DNA of 37,984 nt from a virus (IMGVR_UViG_3300030117_004700:1-37984), one strand, 5' to 3'; positions 1 through 6,310 are shown, numbered from the stretch's first letter. Program-made: numbers and translations. Notes: generated from the letters alone by a model not told the origin.

Positions 1-18
1 TATAAAATATGTTTCCAT
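1..18 (-). CDS. Possible 5' end of a further minus-strand gene (partial)
   Basis: On the minus strand an ATG at 18-16 opens a frame (METYFI) that leaves the window after six codons. It lies six bases downstream of a TATAAT element and follows the minus-strand operon in the same direction. Six codons cannot establish a gene; the call rests only on the promoter-like sequence and the tight packing of the region. Confidence 0.25.
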
Positions 19-24
19 GAGACT

Positions 25-52
25 ATTATAGCACAGTCTCTCTAATGTGCAA
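25..52 (-). promoter_or_regulatory. Putative sigma70-type promoter with extended -10
   Basis: On the minus strand TATAAT lies at 30-25 and is preceded by TGC, which gives an extended -10 (TGnTATAAT). A weak -35 match, TTGCAC, lies at 52-47 with a 16-base spacer. The -10 sits in the loop of an inverted repeat (GAGACT at 19-24, AGTCTC at 35-40). No T tract follows the repeat, so I favour a promoter over a terminator. Initiation would fall almost on the ATG at 18. Confidence 0.45.
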
Positions 53-377
53 GTATTTCCTTCATAATGTAATCTGTTGGTAATATTGGGTCTTCTCCGA
101 ACAGATTCAACTGTAATTCTTCTGCTTCTGTGTAAATATCGTCCTTATTCTTTCGGCAATGGTGCCAATAGAAGGTGCCATTCTCTCTTTTATAGAAGTA
201 ACTGGTGTTATGAGAGTCAATTGTGAACAAAGCAACTGCATAAGGGTACTCTCTGACCCGATTTGGGTCTGGTTTGCAAGATTTTCCCATGTCAGCATAC
301 ATGGGTCGAGCACCACTACCATGAGGAGTGGGCAAATTTCGCCCATGATCACCAAATAAGTCGTATCCTTTGCTCAT
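42..377 (-). CDS. Hypothetical protein, 111 aa
   Basis: I do not recognise this protein. It is soluble, with a mixed charged and aromatic composition. The middle is aromatic-rich (SYFYKRENGTFYWHH) and the C-terminal third is acidic and leucine-rich (AEELQLNLFGEDP). No signal peptide or membrane segment is visible. The start overlaps the stop of the upstream membrane-protein gene by four bases (ATGA at 377-374), so the two are probably translationally coupled as the last genes of the minus-strand operon that begins with the sulfotransferases. The function is unknown; the coding call rests on length, the overlap and the operon arrangement. Confidence 0.75.
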   Translation of the reverse strand: MSKGYDLFGDHGRNLPTPHGSGARPMYADMGKSCKPDPNRVREYPYAVALFTIDSHNTSYFYKRENGTFYWHHCRKNKDDIYTEAEELQLNLFGEDPILPTDYIMKEILAH

Positions 378-613
378 TTTCGGACGACTACAACGTCTCC
401 TTCGCCATCATCTTCGTCTTCATCCTCTGATGCATGAAAAACGAGCAATTCTGTACCGCTTTGAACGTCTCTCATCTCTGGGTGAACGTTAGTTTGGACT
501 GGTTGACCCAATGCTTTGAAAGATTCTGTCATACTTTTCCACATAAAGACGATGGCAGAGACCAAAGTCGTCATGAAAAGTAAAAAATAGAGGAAAAGTA
601 CGGTTGAGTTCAT
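374..613 (-). CDS. Small N-terminally anchored membrane protein with acidic tail
   Basis: This is a 79-residue protein. Residues about 3-25 form one strongly hydrophobic segment (VLFLYFLLFMTTLVSAIVFMW), consistent with a signal anchor in the host inner membrane. A polar stretch follows, then an acidic run at 62-73 (ASEDEDEDDGEGD) and a short VVVVRK end. No enzymatic motif is visible. It overlaps the next gene at 374-377 and the previous gene at 610-613, both as ATGA, so it is the middle of a coupled trio. It might act as a membrane-associated adaptor or inhibitor, but nothing in the sequence says which. A cyanophage hypothetical is the safe label. Confidence 0.72.
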   Translation of the reverse strand: MNSTVLFLYFLLFMTTLVSAIVFMWKSMTESFKALGQPVQTNVHPEMRDVQSGTELLVFHASEDEDEDDGEGDVVVVRK

Positions 614-1014
614 TGTCTGATCACATTTTTGAGATTTTGTAGTATATCTCCTTCAACTCTTTGAGTAATTTTGTCTAAAATATCGATATCGATGCCCATA
701 AATGGAGGAACAACTCCTAAAAGACGTAATAAACCGTCTACGAAGAACGCTAAAACAGTAAAACCAAGAATCATACTGATCACAGTGGCATCTCTGTTGT
801 GTTTTCTCATTGATGCTTCATCAATTGCCTTCGCTTCTGCCAATGCAGCAGCAATAAGTTCGTCAACCTCTCTTCTTGTGTAGGTTGTCTCTGGCATTTT
901 GAATTGCACCTTGGCAAAAACATCAGAAATTGGTAAATTTTTGGTTATTTTCTCGGTCATAGTTACTTGAGGAGAAGGTTTGCCCATGCTGCTATCACCA
1001 AAAGGGTCAAGCAT
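610..1014 (-). CDS. Hypothetical single-pass membrane protein, 134 aa
   Basis: The N-terminal part (1-75) is hydrophilic. Around 45-73 it contains a probable amphipathic helix rich in Ala, Glu and Arg. Residues about 77-101 form a transmembrane segment (VISMILGFTVLAFFVDGLL). The C-terminal 30 residues are again helical and charged. Methionines at 10 and 19 are alternative starts. The gene lies six bases after the stop of the last sulfotransferase gene and overlaps the next membrane-protein gene by ATGA, so it belongs to the same transcript. I do not recognise a family; the topology suggests a membrane-anchored helical protein. Confidence 0.72.
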   Translation of the reverse strand: MLDPFGDSSMGKPSPQVTMTEKITKNLPISDVFAKVQFKMPETTYTRREVDELIAAALAEAKAIDEASMRKHNRDATVISMILGFTVLAFFVDGLLRLLGVVPPFMGIDIDILDKITQRVEGDILQNLKNVIRQ

Positions 1015-1020
1015 AATTGA

Positions 1021-2052
1021 TTATACCTCATAGTTGTATGGTTTTCCCCAGTATAGCGGTAAACTACCATACTTGTCCACCCATTGTTGGTAAACGGGGA
1101 ACAATGGTCTTACTTTATTGTATAATTCATCTTGTAACCAGTATTTATCACTTGTCCACTGGTCTTGAAGACCCAACAACTCAGGAGCATTGGGTCCACA
1201 GTCGGGACAATAGACATTTTGATGGATTTTTTTGATGTCATAGTCTAGAAAGTCGGATAATCTTTGCTTTTCTCTCTCTTGTTGGTCACCTTCCCACAAT
1301 TGTTCCATTATGATGACATGAATCGGGCAGACTCTCTCCCATTTCTTAATAATTTCAACATAATTCCAATAATCATGTCGTCTTATCTTGTCAAAAAAGT
1401 GTTCAGTGAGTTGTTCTTCACTATTCCACTGCTCTTTTGACTCAGGACCCCAAAAACTGTTCACTTCTGACCATAATCGACGAATCGGGTCTCTTACAAT
1501 CATCAAAACCTTGACATCAAAGTCTTCAGAAAGTCTTTCTACTACCTCATGACAGAATTTTTCTGGTAATTGAGCGTTTGAATTTGAGAAATCACCAACT
1601 GCCTGATATGGGCAGTTATTCTCTTGTAGATGCTTCCAATGAGTTTTGTAATATTGAATGTATTTCTCAAATAAAGGGTTCTTTACATAGTCATCTATTT
1701 CTTCCTGAGTAAAGAAGCAGTCTTTTCTCACACTAGCAAAAACACCCTCGACTCCATCTGATGTCAGGACTGTATCTGGGTTTTTCTCTAATTCTTTCAA
1801 TAACTCTTGATTCTTCTGAAGAACTGTTTTTGCCCACTTACGATTTCGTTCAGATCTTGATTTACCACTAAATTTCTTTTGCTTTCGTTCACTATAAAAT
1901 CTTTCAGAACTACTCATACTCAAGAAATCAAGATATTCACCCTCTTTCTTCAATCCAGTGTGCATGTATTGATTATCCAGTTCTAGAGTATACCAAAGTG
2001 GAGTTGTTGCCGACCACCCAGTACCCGAACTGATTATAAACTTAGGTTTCAT
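1021..2052 (-). CDS. Sulfotransferase-like protein (paralog 1)
   Basis: This 343-residue protein resembles PAPS-dependent sulfotransferases, which move a sulfuryl group from PAPS to a hydroxyl or amine on a glycan, lipid or small molecule. The N-terminal strand-loop (KPKFIISSGTGWSATTPLW, residues 2-20) is in the position of the 5'-phosphosulfate-binding loop. VLMIVRDPIRRLWSEV (182-197) matches the 3'-phosphate site, with Arg187 and Ser195 spaced as in the family (R then S eight residues later). The C-terminus YGSLPLYWGKPYNYE is shared with the two upstream paralogs. It is close to the paralog at 2962-3978 along its whole length. The start overlaps the upstream stop by ATGA (2052-2049). The acceptor is not predictable; the fold call is firm, the activity is inferred. 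Confidence 0.85.
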   Translation of the reverse strand: MKPKFIISSGTGWSATTPLWYTLELDNQYMHTGLKKEGEYLDFLSMSSSERFYSERKQKKFSGKSRSERNRKWAKTVLQKNQELLKELEKNPDTVLTSDGVEGVFASVRKDCFFTQEEIDDYVKNPLFEKYIQYYKTHWKHLQENNCPYQAVGDFSNSNAQLPEKFCHEVVERLSEDFDVKVLMIVRDPIRRLWSEVNSFWGPESKEQWNSEEQLTEHFFDKIRRHDYWNYVEIIKKWERVCPIHVIIMEQLWEGDQQEREKQRLSDFLDYDIKKIHQNVYCPDCGPNAPELLGLQDQWTSDKYWLQDELYNKVRPLFPVYQQWVDKYGSLPLYWGKPYNYEV

Positions 2053-2975
2053 AGTGGTTTACCAGTTTGATAGTCTAAAGGGACTCCCCAATACAAAGGA
2101 AGCGACCCATAATAGTCCTCCCATTCATCATATACGAATTGAAACTTTTCTTTTGCTCTGTAATATAGTTCTGGTGTCATTTCAAATAAATTTTGACCCA
2201 TAAACTGACAAGCAGTATCTTTATCATACTCGATAAGATGTCCTCGATCAGGTGAATATTGGTTTTTGTATAGATCTGTGATTGGATGGTCAAGAAACTC
2301 AGAAAGTTCCTTTTTGGCAGTTCCGTCGCCTTCCCATAATTCCTCCATCACCACTGTATGATTGCTTTCTTCACCCCATAACTCATTATCCTCCTTAATT
2401 CTCTCAATATAGGAAGGAGGATTGAAATGATCTGGAAAATCCAAAGTCTCAGGACATTTGGCAAGATACTGTCCGAATGCTCGACGAATTGGATCACGAA
2501 AAATCTTGATTTGCTTGAATTCAAACTCAGTTTTCAGTGCTCTGTAAAAATCACGGATAAATGGTGTCAAATGATAAGTCCAACCACTACCAACAGACTT
2601 ATATCCCTTTGTTATCACATGCTCATATAGTGCAGTATAAAAATTGATGTATTTTTCGATTTTAGGTCTACCTAATACCAAAGTCTTGAAGTGATTTGTT
2701 GAAAAATCTCTGAGTGGTTCAAGATCTTCTGTTGTATTCATATTATGAGAACCTATTTTTCCGATTTGGTAGTTTTCCCAAGTATTTGTAAGAACACGTT
2801 TCGATAGTTCAGGACATTGAGGGGCATCCTTGTATCTGACGCCTTTACTAAAGTACCTGAACGCTTTAGTGTAACCAAAGTGAGCATATTTTGATTTTCT
2901 TTGAAGAGTATAGACCAATGGCGAGGTCGCTGCCCATCCATACTTACTCAAAAGTAGAAATTTAGGTTTTTGCAT
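2049..2975 (-). CDS. Sulfotransferase-like protein (divergent middle paralog 2)
   Basis: This 308-residue protein has the same ends as its neighbours: an N-terminal KPKFLLLSKYGWAATSPLVY loop and a C-terminal YGSLPLYWGVPLDYQ. The interior is shorter and much more diverged. In the N-terminal loop, SGTGWSATTP of the paralogs has become SKYGWAATSP. The 3'-phosphate motif reads IKIFRDPIRRAFGQY (Arg160 kept), and the residue equivalent to the conserved Ser is Gly168. That Ser contacts the 3'-phosphate in the family, so PAPS binding may be weakened or this copy may be non-catalytic. It overlaps the upstream paralog by 14 bases and the downstream one by 4, so all three should be co-translated. Confidence 0.8.
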   Translation of the reverse strand: MQKPKFLLLSKYGWAATSPLVYTLQRKSKYAHFGYTKAFRYFSKGVRYKDAPQCPELSKRVLTNTWENYQIGKIGSHNMNTTEDLEPLRDFSTNHFKTLVLGRPKIEKYINFYTALYEHVITKGYKSVGSGWTYHLTPFIRDFYRALKTEFEFKQIKIFRDPIRRAFGQYLAKCPETLDFPDHFNPPSYIERIKEDNELWGEESNHTVVMEELWEGDGTAKKELSEFLDHPITDLYKNQYSPDRGHLIEYDKDTACQFMGQNLFEMTPELYYRAKEKFQFVYDEWEDYYGSLPLYWGVPLDYQTGKPL

Positions 2976-3978
2976 AGTTATATGGTTGACCCCAGTATAA
3001 AGGAAGACTCCCGTATCTGTCTACCCACTCTTCGTAGATAGAAAACAGTGGTTTGACCTTATTATACAACTCTTCTCGTAAAAAATACTTGTCAGATGTC
3101 CACTGGTCTACAAGACCGGGATATTGAGGTGCATTTGGTCCATAATCGGGTGAATAGACATTCTGATGAATTTCTCCGATGTCATAATCCAAAAATTTGG
3201 ATAATTTGTATTTTTCTTCGTCTTGTTCGTATCCTTCCCACAATTGTTCCATAATCACAACATGAACGGGTGCAACTTTTTCCCATTTTTCGATAATTTT
3301 CAAATAATTGTAATATCGCCTTGTCATGACTCTTTCAAGAAACGCTCTTTCAATACTTTCTTGATCACCATCTAAAAAAGCACCACTTTCAGACCAGAGT
3401 CGGCGAATTGGATCTCTGACGAGCATAATGACCTTGATATCAAAGTGTTCTTGTAGTTTTGGTATTGTAGACTCTATAAACGACTCTGAAAGAAAAGCAT
3501 TTGAGTTAGAGAGGTCTGCAACTGCTTGATAGGGGCAATTATTTTCTTGCAACGTCTCCCAAACCCTTTTGTAGTAAGTGATGTATTTTTCGAGTGTGTA
3601 AGGTGGTGTGATAAAGGCATCTATGTCTTCTTGAGTCAAATATAGGTCTTCTCTGATCGCTGCAAGTGATCCTTTGTAATTCCAAGTCGGATGCTCGCTT
3701 CTTATCTCTCTCATCTTGGTTTTTTTGTATTCATCTCTTTCTGCCAGAACTCTCTTTGCCATTTTCTTCGTTTTTTCAAAAGATGACAGATTTTTCAATT
3801 TTTTATCATGAAAACTTGATCTCAGTCTTTCTTGAGGTGTCATTGCTAACAAACTAAGATATGAACCTTCTTTTCTGAATCCTGTATGTAAATACTTGTT
3901 ATCCAACATCAATGTGTACCACAAGGGAGTTGTTGCCGACCACCCAGTGCCCGTACTCATAATAAACTTCGGTTTCAT
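2962..3978 (-). CDS. Sulfotransferase-like protein (paralog 3, operon-first)
   Basis: This is a 338-residue protein if translation starts at the ATG at 3978-3976, which aligns exactly with the MKPKFI start of paralog 1. An in-frame extension to 4020 would add 14 residues (MLRSIHIWYSTIIY) that paralog 1 lacks and would run into the divergent HNH gene, so I reject it. Motifs: 5'-phosphosulfate loop STGTGWSATTPLW (8-20) and 3'-phosphate motif VIMLVRDPIRRLWSES (183-198) with Arg188 and Ser196. Shared blocks with paralog 1 include ENNCPYQAV and LSNSNA, besides the common YGSLPLYWG end. It is the first gene of the minus-strand operon. It probably uses PAPS made by the host; the acceptor is unknown. 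Confidence 0.86.
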   Translation of the reverse strand: MKPKFIMSTGTGWSATTPLWYTLMLDNKYLHTGFRKEGSYLSLLAMTPQERLRSSFHDKKLKNLSSFEKTKKMAKRVLAERDEYKKTKMREIRSEHPTWNYKGSLAAIREDLYLTQEDIDAFITPPYTLEKYITYYKRVWETLQENNCPYQAVADLSNSNAFLSESFIESTIPKLQEHFDIKVIMLVRDPIRRLWSESGAFLDGDQESIERAFLERVMTRRYYNYLKIIEKWEKVAPVHVVIMEQLWEGYEQDEEKYKLSKFLDYDIGEIHQNVYSPDYGPNAPQYPGLVDQWTSDKYFLREELYNKVKPLFSIYEEWVDRYGSLPLYWGQPYNYAKT

Positions 3979-3985
3979 ATAGATA

Positions 3986-3995
3986 ATAGTACTAT
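3986..3995. promoter_or_regulatory. Perfect 10-bp palindrome in a 28-bp divergent intergenic region
   Basis: ATAGTACTAT is its own reverse complement. It sits between the start of the minus-strand sulfotransferase operon (3978) and the plus-strand HNH gene (4007). On the minus strand a weak -10 (TATAGT, 3996-3991) overlaps it, with a poor -35. It could be an operator serving both directions, but a chance palindrome in AT-rich DNA is also possible. Confidence 0.3.
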
Positions 3996-4006
3996 ACCAA
4001 ATATGT

Positions 4007-4390
4007 ATGCTTCTAAGCAAACCTTCAGAGTATCTTTATGAAATGTTGGCGAGTAATTATGGGAAGGCGAAAAAGATGTGGAGAAAACATATAAAGGAGG
4101 CGTGGGATTACAAGTGTGCATATTGTGGTGAATACGGTGATACGATAGATCATATACATGCTCAGACACATGGTGGGCAGAGTGAATTGACAAATATGGT
4201 TTGTTGCTGTGATAAGTGCAACAAAGACAAATCACACGAAGCAGTGGAGATCTGGTACTTTCAACAAGAGTTCTTTGATCAAAAACGTTGGGAGGCAATA
4301 GAAGTGTGGAGAGCATCACTTGCTCCTGCTCAAAGAAAGAGATATATAAGAGGACGGGGAGGTATTCCCACTAAGTGCATTGTTTTATGA
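4007..4390 (+). CDS. HNH endonuclease
   Basis: This 127-residue protein carries a clear HNH nuclease core with a zinc ribbon. CAYC (37-40) and CDKC (68-71) are the two Cys pairs, TIDHIHAQTHGG (46-57) holds the Asp-His pair, and LTN (61-63) gives the Asn. Such proteins nick or cut DNA; in T4-like phages many are free-standing homing endonucleases found at gene boundaries. The N-terminus before the core is basic (GKAKKMWRKHIKEAW). Met13 (4043) is a plausible alternative start. Neither start has a good ribosome binding site. The gene lies at the switch point between the minus-strand operon and the plus-strand genes, and its stop overlaps the next start as ATGA. Confidence 0.85.
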   Translation: MLLSKPSEYLYEMLASNYGKAKKMWRKHIKEAWDYKCAYCGEYGDTIDHIHAQTHGGQSELTNMVCCCDKCNKDKSHEAVEIWYFQQEFFDQKRWEAIEVWRASLAPAQRKRYIRGRGGIPTKCIVL

Positions 4391-5103
4391 TTTTCGTAAA
4401 TGGAGATAGCATCTCCTTTGGATGTGAACTCTCTGCTGATGATATGGAATATATCGAAGAGCATAGGTTCTCAAATATTATAGGAAAGAAACTAAACAAA
4501 GAAGTAGTCAATATATCAAATGTTCAAAGGACAAATGACTCTATTGCAAGATCAACAATAGAGTGGATAGAGTCGCATAGGAAACCAGAATTTGCAATCA
4601 TACAATTTGGACCTGACAAGAGGTTTGAATGGTATGATGAGAATGAGGGTTGGATAAAGATATCTCCGAATCGTGTTGACACTAAAAAGTACTTCAAAGA
4701 CAAGAAGATAAGAAGAGTGCCTGCTTTGCCTGCTGCAATAGCATACTACAGGGATATTGATAATCTACATGTGAGACAGATGAATATGTGGAAGAACGTA
4801 TTTCTATTGGAGTCTTACTTAGAGTCTGAGGGTATTCCTCACTACTTTTGGTATGGTAAGGGTAACCCAAGAGAAGAAAATCGTAAACTGGATGATTTAG
4901 ACATATCGTATAGGAATCTGTCTTGGTGGAAAGACATGGAAGAAATGTGTGATATAATAGGAACAAAGAATGACAATCCAGAAAACTACCCTGTCTCTAA
5001 AACAAGTATGGTAAGTATGAATTGGGGGGCAGCAAATGGCATTCATCCCAACGAGAATGGGCACAAACTACTAGCGGAGCACTTACTTGCACATATTATT
5101 TAA
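4387..5103 (+). CDS. SGNH/GDSL hydrolase-like protein (copy 1)
   Basis: This is a 238-residue protein. The start at 4387 gives an ATGA overlap with the HNH stop and aligns with the other copies; an ATG at 4375 would add only MHCF. Block I is FVNGDSISFG with Ser at about position 9, and the C-terminal block is NGIHPNENGHKLLAEHL with His220. SGNH enzymes use Ser plus Asp-x-x-His as esterases, deacetylases or acyltransferases on carbohydrates and lipids. Here the usual Asp three residues before His is Asn217, so classical catalysis is uncertain. The gene overlaps copy 2 by 17 bases. The fold is well supported; the substrate is unknown, with glycan O-acyl groups as a guess from the neighbours. 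Confidence 0.75.
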   Translation: MIFVNGDSISFGCELSADDMEYIEEHRFSNIIGKKLNKEVVNISNVQRTNDSIARSTIEWIESHRKPEFAIIQFGPDKRFEWYDENEGWIKISPNRVDTKKYFKDKKIRRVPALPAAIAYYRDIDNLHVRQMNMWKNVFLLESYLESEGIPHYFWYGKGNPREENRKLDDLDISYRNLSWWKDMEEMCDIIGTKNDNPENYPVSKTSMVSMNWGAANGIHPNENGHKLLAEHLLAHII

Positions 5104-5638
5104 TGGAGACTCATGGTGTTGGGGTTATTCTCTAGAGAATAGAGATGACAGATATGCTTGTGTGCTGTCAAAGACTTTGAAGTCTGATTTTACCGATCTA
5201 TCGTTTCATGGTTGCAGTAATCGAAGAATTGTAAGAACCACACTAGAACACGATATAAGCAAATACGATTTGGGAGTAATTTGTATGACATTCAAGAATC
5301 GTACAGAATTTCATATCGATGGTAAGTGGGAGAATGTAAATCCCGGTAGGAAACACGGGGAAATGTTCCTAGATTACTACAGAGATTACTACAGCGAACG
5401 ATATGGTGAATCTGATGAGTTTATTTTTAGACAGGCAATCATAGATCACTTCAAAGCAAACAATATACCACTGTTACTTCTTACAGTTGCAAAAAACTCT
5501 AAATTAGAGTATGATCTACTGATTGACACACCTGACATTCCGTTAGGAAAAACAAAACACCCTGATAGGGTGGGTCACCGTATTATTGCACACCGAATAC
5601 ATGAAACGCTTCGTCAAATGGATAAAATTCCGCTATAA
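5087..5638 (+). CDS. SGNH/GDSL hydrolase-like protein (copy 2), TTG start
   Basis: This 183-residue protein begins at a TTG (5087). No ATG in this frame lies upstream of the ILFNGDSWCWGYSLEN motif, which must be included because it matches copies 1 and 3. The frame overlaps copy 1 by 17 bases, so reinitiation is plausible. Block I is GDSWCWG. The C-terminal block is KTKHPDRVGHRIIAHRI: the His and the following HP-x-x-x-GH pattern are kept, but the position of the catalytic Asp is Lys. NRRIVRTTLEHD resembles the segment NDSIARSTIEW of copy 1, so the two are probably an old tandem duplication. Its end overlaps a 27-codon microgene in another frame. Confidence 0.68.
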   Translation: MHILFNGDSWCWGYSLENRDDRYACVLSKTLKSDFTDLSFHGCSNRRIVRTTLEHDISKYDLGVICMTFKNRTEFHIDGKWENVNPGRKHGEMFLDYYRDYYSERYGESDEFIFRQAIIDHFKANNIPLLLLTVAKNSKLEYDLLIDTPDIPLGKTKHPDRVGHRIIAHRIHETLRQMDKIPL

Positions 5639-5684
5639 GATGTGGAAACTTCGTAGGGAGGATCCTTATGACTATGAGGATTAG
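5601..5684 (+). CDS. Basic microprotein, family A copy 1 (27 aa)
   Basis: The ATG at 5601 lies inside the end of SGNH copy 2 in a different frame. It encodes a very basic 27-residue peptide with an acidic end: MKRFVKWIKFRYKMWKLRR followed by EDPYDYED. The last 17 residues match the end of the 42-residue protein at 6182-6310 (YKLWKLRKQDPFNYDED) with conservative changes, and both stop at the same point. That paralogy, with third-position differences, is why I call this tiny overlapping frame real. An N-terminal amphipathic basic or aromatic helix is likely. The function is unknown. Confidence 0.6.
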   Translation: MKRFVKWIKFRYKMWKLRREDPYDYED

Positions 5685-5688
5685 ACTA

Positions 5689-5694
5689 TATAAT
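5689..5694 (+). promoter_or_regulatory. Putative -10 element upstream of microgene 5712
   Basis: TATAAT at 5689-5694 lies 17 bases before the ATG at 5712. No good -35 is visible; TTATGA about 17 bases upstream is a weak match. Similar TATAAT boxes precede other small genes of this region. Confidence 0.4.
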
Positions 5695-5711
5695 ACAGAG
5701 TGTGTAGTTTT

Positions 5712-5870
5712 ATGAGTTATTCCGTATATCTCGATAAAAAGATTGCATTCCATCATCTCAGTGAGGAAGAGGCATTACGGCGACAAGAACTATTTCGCCA
5801 AATGATAAATGCCGGTGTAAAAAGTTGTTACACTCCAGAACAGGTGACAATCAAGTATGACTCTATATAA
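5712..5870 (+). CDS. Microprotein, family B copy 1 (52 aa)
   Basis: This is a 52-residue protein with the pattern YSVYLDKK, then LSEEEAL, a helical middle, and CYTPEQVTIKYDSI at the end. The same layout (YDIYLQGEK, DEEEML, HPDDIEVKYLG) appears in the 55-residue protein at 7272-7439, so the two form a small paralogous family with strand-helix-strand character. It overlaps no other gene and follows its own TATAAT. The -10 of the next promoter overlaps its stop codon. The function is unknown; this resembles the many uncharacterised early microproteins of cyanophages. Confidence 0.68.
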   Translation: MSYSVYLDKKIAFHHLSEEEALRRQELFRQMINAGVKSCYTPEQVTIKYDSI

Positions 5871-5871
5871 T
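5844..5871 (+). promoter_or_regulatory. Putative sigma70-type promoter
   Basis: GTGACA (5844-5849) and TATAAT (5866-5871) are separated by 16 bases, close to a host housekeeping promoter. The -10 overlaps the stop codon of the family B microgene and lies 23 bases before the ATG at 5895. It would drive the set 5895-6310, which ends at the terminator at 6392. Confidence 0.6.
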
Positions 5872-5894
5872 AGAAATAGAGAACAAACTTACTT

Positions 5895-6101
5895 ATGATC
5901 TTTTCTGCTATTTCTTATTTCATGGCGAACCCACCTGTCTACTTCATCAGAAGTACATGGACAGACCAAGTAACAGTGGGTACCGGTTTGACAGATCTCG
6001 AAATGATGGTTACAATGCATATTATAACCGTGCCACTCGTCTTTATGTTGGCATACTATTTGATTTTTCAGAAAAATGGAAAAAGATCCACTATTAGATG
6101 A
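5895..6101 (+). CDS. Small single-pass membrane protein (68 aa)
   Basis: Residues 1-38 are mildly polar with aromatic residues (MIFSAISYFMANPPVYF). Residues about 39-58 form a membrane helix (VTMHIITVPLVFMLAYYLIF), followed by a basic tail QKNGKRSTIR, which suggests the C-terminus is cytoplasmic by the positive-inside rule. Met10 is an alternative start. The gene follows a good sigma70-like promoter and overlaps the next microgene by 26 bases. I do not recognise the family. A phage early protein that alters the host membrane is possible but unproven. Confidence 0.65.
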   Translation: MIFSAISYFMANPPVYFIRSTWTDQVTVGTGLTDLEMMVTMHIITVPLVFMLAYYLIFQKNGKRSTIR

Positions 6102-6192
6102 ACTGGCAGACGCGATAGCACAAGGTCCTGTCATTTTTACCCCCGATGATTCTTGGGAAGAGAAATTAGAGGAGGCGAAGGATGAAACTTAG
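6076..6192 (+). CDS. Acidic microprotein (38 aa)
   Basis: The ATG at 6076 lies within the end of the membrane-protein gene in another frame and opens a 38-residue acidic protein: MEKDPLLDELADAIAQG, then PVIFTPDDSWEEKLEEAKDET. Two short helices around a Pro-rich turn are likely. It overlaps the following microgene by 11 bases. Its own downstream sequence provides the strong ribosome binding site of the next gene (GAGGAGG at about 6170-6176). Being short, it is supported mainly by the chain of overlapping starts and stops between a promoter and a terminator. Confidence 0.55.
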   Translation: MEKDPLLDELADAIAQGPVIFTPDDSWEEKLEEAKDET

Positions 6193-6310
6193 ACATACAC
6201 CGTTTACGATAGAGCATGTAAAGAACTGGCATCCTATTCGTTGGGTCAGAAACCAATACAAACTGTGGAAACTTAGAAAGCAAGATCCTTTCAATTATGA
6301 CGAAGATTAA
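6182..6310 (+). CDS. Basic microprotein, family A copy 2 (42 aa)
   Basis: The ATG at 6182 follows a strong purine-rich ribosome binding site (AGGAGGCGAAGG) and gives a 42-residue protein. The first half, MKLRHTPFTIEHVKNWHP, has no counterpart in copy 1. The second half, IRWVRNQYKLWKLRKQDP then FNYDED, matches the 27-residue protein at 5601-5684 up to the stop codon. The basic, Trp-rich helix and acidic end would suit binding to nucleic acid, membrane or a protein partner, but no function is known. It is the last gene before the terminator at 6392-6414. Confidence 0.68.
   Translation: MKLRHTPFTIEHVKNWHPIRWVRNQYKLWKLRKQDPFNYDED

Noticed and set aside
19-40. Inverted repeat GAGACT/AGTCTC as a terminator for the minus-strand operon
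   Set aside because: The loop is ten bases, the stem is modest, and no T tract follows on the minus strand. The TATAAT in the loop fits a promoter better.
2962-4020. Longer start for the third sulfotransferase at 4020
   Set aside because: The added 14 residues have no counterpart in the close paralog and overlap the divergent HNH gene. The ATG at 3978 aligns with MKPKFI of paralog 1.
3975-4319. 114-codon minus-strand frame opposite the HNH gene
   Set aside because: The HNH frame has clear zinc and catalytic motifs. The minus frame is Cys/His/Ser-rich only because it reads the complement of those codons.
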